9,431 nucleotides of DNA from Bacteroidales bacterium. Lineage in GTDB: Bacteria > Bacteroidota > Bacteroidia > Bacteroidales > UBA7960. The notes below the pieces were generated by a model. The model did no database searches. It had not been told where the DNA came from and was given only the letters and a program-made list of their open reading frames with translations. The stretch covers positions 1 through 9,431 of the forward strand of contig SKYG01000082.1 of NCBI GenBank assembly GCA_007128045.1, in the 5' to 3' direction. Position 1 is the first letter of the stretch; each line of letters starts with the position of its first letter. Below, one piece after another: positions 4,935 through 9,431 of the stretch. The position numbers and the translations under genes are program-made.

Positions 4935-6374
4935 ATGAAAAGATTGTTGTCTCCGATTACCGGCTTATGCCTGGCTGTTATATTGCTCTTTGCCAAATGT
5001 GAAAAGGAGAATGATTCCAGGTACTCGTTCCAGTTTCATTTTATAACGGAAGAATACGAGCCCCTTAACTACACAGATAACGGCAAGCTCACCGGCCTGG
5101 CCCCGGATTTATTGCAAGAGATCTGCAAAAGCCTGAATATCCCGTTTGATGTGGCCGTGTTGCCCTGGAGTGAAGGTTACCGCTTAGCACAAGAAACAGA
5201 CAATGCGGTGCTGTTTTCTACAGCGCTGAATGCTGAAAGAAAGGATTTGTTTAAATGGGCTGGACCAATAGCAGCACTTGAGTGGTATTTTTATGCCGAA
5301 GCACAGAACCCGCTCGTGCTGCAGTCGCTCGATGATGCCCGGAAGTTGGGTGCCATAGGTGTGTTGCAGGATTATTCCATGGAACAGTTCCTGGTACAGC
5401 AAGGCTTTACCAACCTGGTTTATTGTACAGACCACCAGGATGCGTTTCAGAAACTGCTGAATGGTGAGATTGACCTGTATCCATCCGACCGTATCACCGC
5501 CAGGGCAGCTTTGCAAGCCCAGAACCAGTCTTTCTATCGTGTCGTTGAAAAGAAACCCATCAGAACGGAGATGATCTATTTCGCTTTCAATAAAGGGATA
5601 CCTGATGCTGTGGTTGCCGACATACAGGGAGAGATAGACCGGCTAAAAGACAATGGGTATCTCAGGAAGCTTTCGCAGACATATTTAAATACCAGCGACT
5701 ACCCCGGCACCTTGCAGGTATATACGGAAGCGTATCCTCCGTTGACTTTCATAAATAGTTTTGGAGAGATCAGTGGCTTCGGATCCGATGTTGTTTATGA
5801 AATTATGGATCGCAACAAGGTATTTGCCAGGATAAAGTTGTCGACATGGAGCAATGGCTATGAGTTGGCGCTTCACAATCCCAATTTTTGCCTGTTTACG
5901 ATGGATCGAACGGAGATTCGTGAAAACCTGTTTCAGTGGGTTGGGCCGATCGGCACCAACGCCACCTTCTTCTATACCAGGGCAGGATCAGGCATTACGA
6001 TTAGCAGCCTGGCCGATGCGATGAATTTAACTGCGGTAGGGACGGTCAGTTCGTGGTATTCCGATCAGGTGCTTCGTGACCTTGGGTTTACCAACCTGGT
6101 GTCGGAAAATGAGCCGGGAATTATGACAAAGAAGCTTATGGAGGGAGATATAGATGCATTTGTCTGTTCGGCAATCACCTTTCCCACCATTCTGAAAGAC
6201 CAGGGATATGAATATGACCAGGTGACAGAGTCTTTTACGCTGATGTCGTCAGATTTCTACATTGCCTTTTCGAAAAATACATCTGCCACCATCGTCAACC
6301 AATGGCAATCGACCCTGGAAGCCATGCAGCAAGACGGAACCTATGACACCATTCATCAGAAGTGGTTTCCATAA
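4935..6374 (+). CDS. Lipoprotein with two tandem family-3 solute-binding domains
   Basis: 479 residues. A hydrophobic signal peptide leads to a probable lipid-carrying Cys22 (LLFAKC); Lys at the -1 position is unusual for a lipobox. EKEND follows, resembling a surface-export signal. Two copies of the periplasmic amino-acid-binding fold (SBP family 3) follow, at about 31-252 and 258-479. Aligned landmarks are EYEPLNY/AYPPLTF, PWSEGY/TWSNGY, LFKWAGPI/LFQWVGPI, QGFTNLV/LGFTNLV and YFAFNK/YIAFSK. Both copies keep the Arg expected to hold a ligand carboxylate (R102, R329). The position for the amino-group-binding Asp is D185 in copy 1 but Ser412 in copy 2, so the second site may bind something else or nothing. 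No ABC permease or ATPase is adjacent. It could be an orphan binding protein or a sensor-like scavenger; the ligand is unknown. Confidence 0.88.
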   Translation: MKRLLSPITGLCLAVILLFAKCEKENDSRYSFQFHFITEEYEPLNYTDNGKLTGLAPDLLQEICKSLNIPFDVAVLPWSEGYRLAQETDNAVLFSTALNAERKDLFKWAGPIAALEWYFYAEAQNPLVLQSLDDARKLGAIGVLQDYSMEQFLVQQGFTNLVYCTDHQDAFQKLLNGEIDLYPSDRITARAALQAQNQSFYRVVEKKPIRTEMIYFAFNKGIPDAVVADIQGEIDRLKDNGYLRKLSQTYLNTSDYPGTLQVYTEAYPPLTFINSFGEISGFGSDVVYEIMDRNKVFARIKLSTWSNGYELALHNPNFCLFTMDRTEIRENLFQWVGPIGTNATFFYTRAGSGITISSLADAMNLTAVGTVSSWYSDQVLRDLGFTNLVSENEPGIMTKKLMEGDIDAFVCSAITFPTILKDQGYEYDQVTESFTLMSSDFYIAFSKNTSATIVNQWQSTLEAMQQDGTYDTIHQKWFP

Positions 6375-6426
6375 ATTAGATTTTTCGGATGCTTTTTTTA
6401 TTCATCATTTCCGGGTTTATTTTTTC

Positions 6427-6434
6427 TAACTTTA
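6427..6434 (+). promoter_or_regulatory. Weak candidate -7 box for the 104-residue protein
   Basis: TAACTTTA differs from TAnnTTTG at the last base and lies 28 bp before the ATG at 6463. No clear -33 TTG is seen at the usual distance. The alternative is read-through from the lipoprotein gene, which ends 88 nt upstream. Confidence 0.3.
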
Positions 6435-6462
6435 GTGGTCTTAAACCTGTGAAGCTTGCAGT

Positions 6463-6777
6463 ATGATTGGCAACTACAAAATTATTACCCTCTGCGGAAG
6501 CACCCGGTTTCGTGATGAATTTTTCGAAGCCCAGAAGCGCCTAACCCTTCAAGGGTATATCGTCATCAGCGTGGGATTGTTTGGCCATTCCGGTGACCAG
6601 GAGGTGTGGACGGAAGGCACCAAAGAAATGCTGGATGACATGCACTTACGCAAGATCGACCTTGCCGATGAGATTTTTGTGGTTAACCCTGGGGGTTATA
6701 TCGGAGCGTCTACCCGCAACGAAATAGCCTACGCCAAAGCCAACAACAAAAAGGTAAACTACCTTTTTACCCAATAG
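6463..6777 (+). CDS. Small protein resembling the nucleoside 2-deoxyribosyltransferase fold
   Basis: 104 residues, complete. A first strand leads into ITLCGSTRFRDEF (8-20), a phosphate- or sugar-binding type loop. LADEIFVVNPGGYIGAST (67-84) follows, then RNEIAYAKANNKKV (85-98), in which Glu87 opens a helix. This arrangement, G-S-x-R near the N-terminus and an acidic residue in a late Glu-x-x-Tyr-Ala helix, resembles 2-deoxyribosyltransferase/DUF4406-like proteins, where that Glu is the nucleophile that attacks the N-glycosidic bond. The protein is shorter than typical transferases (about 150 residues) and lacks some of their usual motifs, so a nucleotide hydrolase or a ligand-binding role is equally possible. 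It probably acts in the cytoplasm, as there is no signal peptide. The neighbours do not settle its function. Confidence 0.75.
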   Translation: MIGNYKIITLCGSTRFRDEFFEAQKRLTLQGYIVISVGLFGHSGDQEVWTEGTKEMLDDMHLRKIDLADEIFVVNPGGYIGASTRNEIAYAKANNKKVNYLFTQ

Positions 6778-6931
6778 CTGTCAATGCACCGGGCGAAATT
6801 CCGTGCAGACCCGGCATCGAATCTAAAATACAGGCAGGGCTCTATCAGCTCAAACTCCATCAGGGCAAAGGAATATGATATGGTAAGAAAGGCGCAATCC
6901 GGCATGATATGATTTGTCATGGCTTAATGTC

Positions 6932-8497
6932 TCAGGCAATTAACTGCTGCCACTCCTGCTGCCACCTGTTTTTTTCGTTGATTTTTTTGTTTTTCGCTGA
7001 TTTTGCTTTGGTGTGGTCTTTCTTGCCGCCACGGGTTTCCACACTGAAAGGCTTTTGAAGGTCGTTGCGCTTTTGACGGTTGTTGCGGTTCTCGCGGTTG
7101 AAAGGTTTAGAAAAATCGGCCTTTTTGTTGCGTTTGAAAGGGGATGATGCGTCTTTGCGTTTTCTTGTTTCTACACCTGCATTCAGGTCCGGGGCATTCT
7201 TGTAGTATTCCAGGAAGCGGTTAAACTCCAGCGATACAAAGCGCTTGATCACCTCTTCTTTAGGAAGCTCACTAAGCATATCGTAGACTGTTTGCATGTA
7301 GGGGTCAATCTGTTTGTGGGATACCTCAGCATTTTGCATGCGTTCCACCATGCTGAACAATTGCCTTTCGCATATCTCCACACCACCTGGTACCGGTTGA
7401 CGGTCGAATGTTTTCCTGGTTACCTGTTCTATCTGGGCAATCCTGTTACGTTCCCTGATCTGGATGATAGAAACGGCCTTGCCTTCTTTTCCGGCCCTGC
7501 CTGTACGTCCGGAGCGGTGGGTATACACTTCGATGTCGTCGGGAAGGTTATAGTTGATCACATGCGACAGGTTGTTGACATCCAGCCCGCGTGCTGCCAC
7601 ATCGGTAGCCACGAGCAGGTTCAGGTTCTTGTCGCGGAATTTTTTCATCACAAAGTCGCGTTGTGCCTGCGACAGGTCGCCATGGAGGGCCTCCGCATTG
7701 TAGCCGTCGCGCATAAGCCATTCCGCCACTTCTTTGGTTTCCTGGCGGGTGCGGCAAAAAACGATACCGTATATGTCGGGGTTGTAGTCGGCGATGCGCT
7801 TCAGTGAATTGTAGCGGTCGCTGGCGTTCACCACATGGTATACGTGCGAAACATTTTCGGCGCTTGCATTTTTCTTGCCCATGGTAATTTCGATGGGGTT
7901 GTGCATATACCTTTTGGCGATGGTCACGATGCCTGGCGACATGGTGGCCGAAAAAAGTAACGTGGTCTTTTCTGCCGGGGTTTGTGCCAGGATGATGTCT
8001 ACATCCTCACGAAAGCCCATCTTGAGCATTTCGTCGGCCTCGTCGAGCACCAGAATCGAAATGTTTGACAGATCGATGCGGTTTCTTCTGATCAGGTCAT
8101 TGATGCGACCAGGCGTTGCCACCACGATGTGTGCCCCTTTCTTCAGTGAAGAAATTTGCTTGTCCATGGGAGCGCCGCCATATACAGCTACGATGTTCAT
8201 ACCTTTCATAAACTTGCTGAAGTCCTCCAGGTCTTTGGTGATCTGCATGCAAAGCTCCCTTGTAGGACTCAGAATCAATAGTTGGGGATGCCTGGCACTG
8301 ATGTCGATGTGTTCAATGGATGGGAGTCCGTATGCGGCCGTCTTCCCTGTTCCGGTCTGCGCCAGGCCAATGATGTCACGTGGCGTATCCATCAGTACTG
8401 GGATCACTTTTTCCTGTATTGGGGTTGGCTCAACAAAACCCAGGACATCTATGGCCTTGGCAACTTCGGGGGAAAACCCCATTTCAGTAAATAACAT
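6932..8497 (-). CDS. DEAD-box ATP-dependent RNA helicase (DeaD/CsdA-like)
   Basis: 521 residues. Both RecA-like domains are complete: Phe21 and PTPIQ (24-28) form the Q motif, AQTGTGKT (46-53) is Walker A, followed by PTREL (78-82), TPGR (128-131), DEAD (152-155), SAT (183-185), ATDVAARGLDV (297-307) and HRSGRTGRAG (327-336). The segment at about 375-437, ending EFNRFLEYYKNAPDLN, matches the helical dimerisation-type region that follows the core in DeaD/CsdA. From 440 to the end the tail is strongly basic and rich in Lys, Arg and Asn, with two KPF motifs; I cannot find the DbpA-type RNA-binding domain that Bacteroidota homologues often carry there. It likely remodels RNA during ribosome assembly or decay, especially in the cold. 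A promoter at 8653-8660 implies a leader of about 150 nt. Confidence 0.95.
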   Translation of the reverse strand: MLFTEMGFSPEVAKAIDVLGFVEPTPIQEKVIPVLMDTPRDIIGLAQTGTGKTAAYGLPSIEHIDISARHPQLLILSPTRELCMQITKDLEDFSKFMKGMNIVAVYGGAPMDKQISSLKKGAHIVVATPGRINDLIRRNRIDLSNISILVLDEADEMLKMGFREDVDIILAQTPAEKTTLLFSATMSPGIVTIAKRYMHNPIEITMGKKNASAENVSHVYHVVNASDRYNSLKRIADYNPDIYGIVFCRTRQETKEVAEWLMRDGYNAEALHGDLSQAQRDFVMKKFRDKNLNLLVATDVAARGLDVNNLSHVINYNLPDDIEVYTHRSGRTGRAGKEGKAVSIIQIRERNRIAQIEQVTRKTFDRQPVPGGVEICERQLFSMVERMQNAEVSHKQIDPYMQTVYDMLSELPKEEVIKRFVSLEFNRFLEYYKNAPDLNAGVETRKRKDASSPFKRNKKADFSKPFNRENRNNRQKRNDLQKPFSVETRGGKKDHTKAKSAKNKKINEKNRWQQEWQQLIA

Positions 8498-8652
8498 ATT
8501 CTTACATTTTGTGTCTCAAATAAAATGAAAAAATGCAGTACGAGCCCTCCGTGAAACATGTAGCGGAATGCCGGTTAATTAGAAACAACCAGAAATTGAT
8601 GTGGGTAAACAGTCAATGGTGGGATCAATAATACATTCTTCAAAAACAGGTG

Positions 8653-8679
8653 CAAAGGTAGTGATTAATACAATACAAA
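8653..8679 (-). promoter_or_regulatory. Candidate promoter for the DEAD-box helicase
   Basis: On the minus strand TACCTTTG (8660 to 8653) is a full TAnnTTTG match, with TTTG at 8679-8676 after a short 15-bp spacer. It lies just beyond the toxin stop codon (8692), so the helicase can be expressed separately from the toxin-antitoxin genes. The implied leader runs from about 8646 to 8498; long leaders are common on cold-shock helicase mRNAs, but no specific structure was recognised. Confidence 0.5.
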
Positions 8680-8691
8680 TAACATTCTGTT

Positions 8692-9054
8692 TTAATACTT
8701 CAGCAGATCGTTCAGGGTGTTAACGGCTAGGTTGACTACTTCCATTCTTACATTACCGATTTTCTCTGTAAGGCGTTCTTTCGACATCGACCTGAAATGA
8801 AATACCAGCAATTCAGATGTTTGGTTCAGGCCATTTTCCTGATCAGGTTGAATCACGGGATTGCCTTTGAAACGTTTGATTTTTGTTGTGAGTGGAGCGG
8901 TGAAAACCACTGGCATGATGGTATTTAGCATGTTACCGCTAAGAATAACAACCGGGCGCAATCCTGATTGTTCGCTCCCTTTTATCGGGTTAAGGTTTGC
9001 CATCCAGATGTCGCCCTGACGCACCGTAATGCCTTTGCTAACGGGTTTACTCAT
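8692..9054 (-). CDS. MazF/PemK-family toxin (endoribonuclease)
   Basis: 120 residues. The family pattern is clear: RQGDIWMANLNPIKGSEQSGLRPVVI (12-37), TAPLTTK (52-58), and RSMSKERLTEKIG (88-100). By comparison with the Bacillus enzyme, Arg33 (in GLRPV) and Thr56 (in PLTTK) fall at the catalytic positions, so the RNase should be active, cutting mRNA at a short sequence when freed from its antitoxin. The usual EQ before the later Arg is FH (85-86) here. A ten-residue N-terminal extension precedes the first strand. It lies 11 nt behind the ribbon-helix-helix antitoxin gene, the usual antitoxin-first order, so the two are probably one transcript regulated by the antitoxin or the complex. Confidence 0.93.
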   Translation of the reverse strand: MSKPVSKGITVRQGDIWMANLNPIKGSEQSGLRPVVILSGNMLNTIMPVVFTAPLTTKIKRFKGNPVIQPDQENGLNQTSELLVFHFRSMSKERLTEKIGNVRMEVVNLAVNTLNDLLKY

Positions 9055-9065
9055 GTTATTTAACT

Positions 9066-9308
9066 TTAAGCTAAGTTGGTATCAATCTCTGAGAGATAGT
9101 CACTCATCCCTTCTTCTGCCATGAGTATAATGTCCGGATCGTCGGCCAGTCGTTTGTACGATTTTATGTATGCTGCTTTTTTCAAATGGTCGAGGTAAAT
9201 ACGAAGAGCTCTTTCGATGAGTTTGTTTTTCGGAACAGAAAGATCTGCTGCTTGTTCGGAAAGCTCTGCCAGTAGTCTGTCGGGGAGTGTGCTTGTAAAG
9301 GTTGCCAT
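9066..9308 (-). CDS. Ribbon-helix-helix antitoxin of the MazF-type toxin
   Basis: 80 residues. The first ~45 (TFTSTLPDRLLAELSEQA, then VPKNKLIERALRIYLDHLKK) form one DNA-contacting beta strand and two helices, as in CopG/MazE-like proteins. The C-terminal part, ADDPDIILMAEEGMSDYL, is acidic and should wrap the toxin and block its active site. The ATG at 9308 is preferred over an in-frame ATG at 9419: the longer form would add 37 residues translated from AT-rich promoter DNA. A full -7 box and a palindrome lie directly upstream, which fits autorepression by the antitoxin. The toxin gene follows after 11 nt. Confidence 0.9.
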   Translation of the reverse strand: MATFTSTLPDRLLAELSEQAADLSVPKNKLIERALRIYLDHLKKAAYIKSYKRLADDPDIILMAEEGMSDYLSEIDTNLA

Positions 9309-9315
9309 CACATAA

Positions 9316-9337
9316 ATATTTGTATATTGCAAATATA
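9316..9337 (-). promoter_or_regulatory. Antitoxin-toxin promoter with overlapping palindrome
   Basis: On the minus strand TATATTTG (9337 to 9330) matches TAnnTTTG exactly and lies about 20 bp before the antitoxin ATG. ATATTTG (9316-9322) and CAAATAT (9330-9336) are perfect reverse complements around a 7-bp spacer, so the palindrome covers the -7 box. A second, wider pair, ATAAATATT (9312-9320) and AATATTTAT (9341-9349), overlaps it. No -33 TTG is visible. The AT-rich context raises the chance rate, but the position is right for an autorepression operator. Confidence 0.5.
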
Positions 9338-9401
9338 AATAATATTTATAAAATGTAATTATTATGTTTGGATAAAATCGTAATGTTTGGCTCGTTTTTT
9401 T

Positions 9402-9409
9402 TACTTTTG
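9402..9409 (+). promoter_or_regulatory. Candidate -7 box for a plus-strand gene beyond the window
   Basis: TACTTTTG fits TAnnTTTG and is followed by CTCTATTC, plausible for a start of transcription toward the right edge. Two ATGTTTGG words, at 9364-9371 and 9383-9390, lie upstream, though neither has the normal spacing. The downstream gene is not in the window. Confidence 0.3.
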
Positions 9410-9431
9410 CTCTATTCAAAAGAAGACACGA

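Noticed and set aside
6789..6814. CCGGG/CCCGG inverted repeat between convergent genes, as a terminator
   Set aside because: Five-bp stem, 16-nt loop and no T-run on either strand.
6903..6921. CATGA/TCATG inverted repeat near the helicase stop codon
   Set aside because: Five-bp arms in AT-rich DNA are expected by chance and no T-run follows.
7875..8528. 217-codon plus-strand ORF opposite the helicase
   Set aside because: It is antisense to the helicase motifs, and its Met/Ser-rich translation is typical of a shadow frame.
9309..9419. N-terminal extension of the antitoxin
   Set aside because: It would be translated from the AT-rich promoter and palindrome region; the 80-residue form matches ribbon-helix-helix antitoxins.

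Overview
The window reads as chromosomal DNA from a member of the Bacteroidota (Bacteroidetes), probably a free-living or environmental Bacteroidales-type organism. The signs are start codons without clear Shine-Dalgarno sequences, -7 boxes of the TAnnTTTG type before several genes, lipoproteins with acidic residues just after the lipid-carrying cysteine, and an FtsX/MacB-like permease of the kind common in this phylum. The species cannot be named from this sequence.

Left part (1-1987). A truncated ABC-transporter permease runs off the left edge on the minus strand. Upstream of it lies what looks like a sigma-54 (-24/-12) promoter with two activator-type sites 21 bp apart. Next is a gap with two degenerate hairpin-forming repeats, then a minus-strand alpha/beta-hydrolase lipoprotein. 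The following 520-bp divergent spacer carries four copies of a 7-bp repeat next to the lipoprotein start, three copies of an 8-bp repeat next to the first SDR start, and a candidate promoter facing each way.

Middle part (1988-6777), all on the plus strand. The order is a complete NADP-type short-chain dehydrogenase, a previously untracked 40-codon membrane peptide 4 nt behind it, a second SDR-fold protein whose catalytic Tyr is replaced by Val and which is preceded by a perfect 10-bp inverted repeat, endonuclease IV (nfo) with all nine metal ligands, a lipoprotein made of two tandem solute-binding domains, and a small protein resembling the nucleoside 2-deoxyribosyltransferase fold. The degenerate SDR belongs to a type I recall from light- and oxidative-stress gene clusters with photolyases. 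Its position beside nfo fits a DNA-damage or photo-oxidative stress theme, but that link is inference.

Right part (6778-9431), minus strand. A DEAD-box RNA helicase has its own promoter, a leader of about 150 nt and a basic tail in place of the usual RNA-binding domain. Before it in the same direction is a compact toxin-antitoxin pair (ribbon-helix-helix antitoxin, then MazF/PemK-type toxin) whose promoter overlaps a palindrome that suits autoregulation.

No rRNA, tRNA, CRISPR array or insertion sequence was seen. I found no single large novel system. The best leads are the sigma-54 control region, the 40-residue peptide, the catalytically degenerate SDR with its operator-like palindrome, and the duplicated solute-binding lipoprotein.
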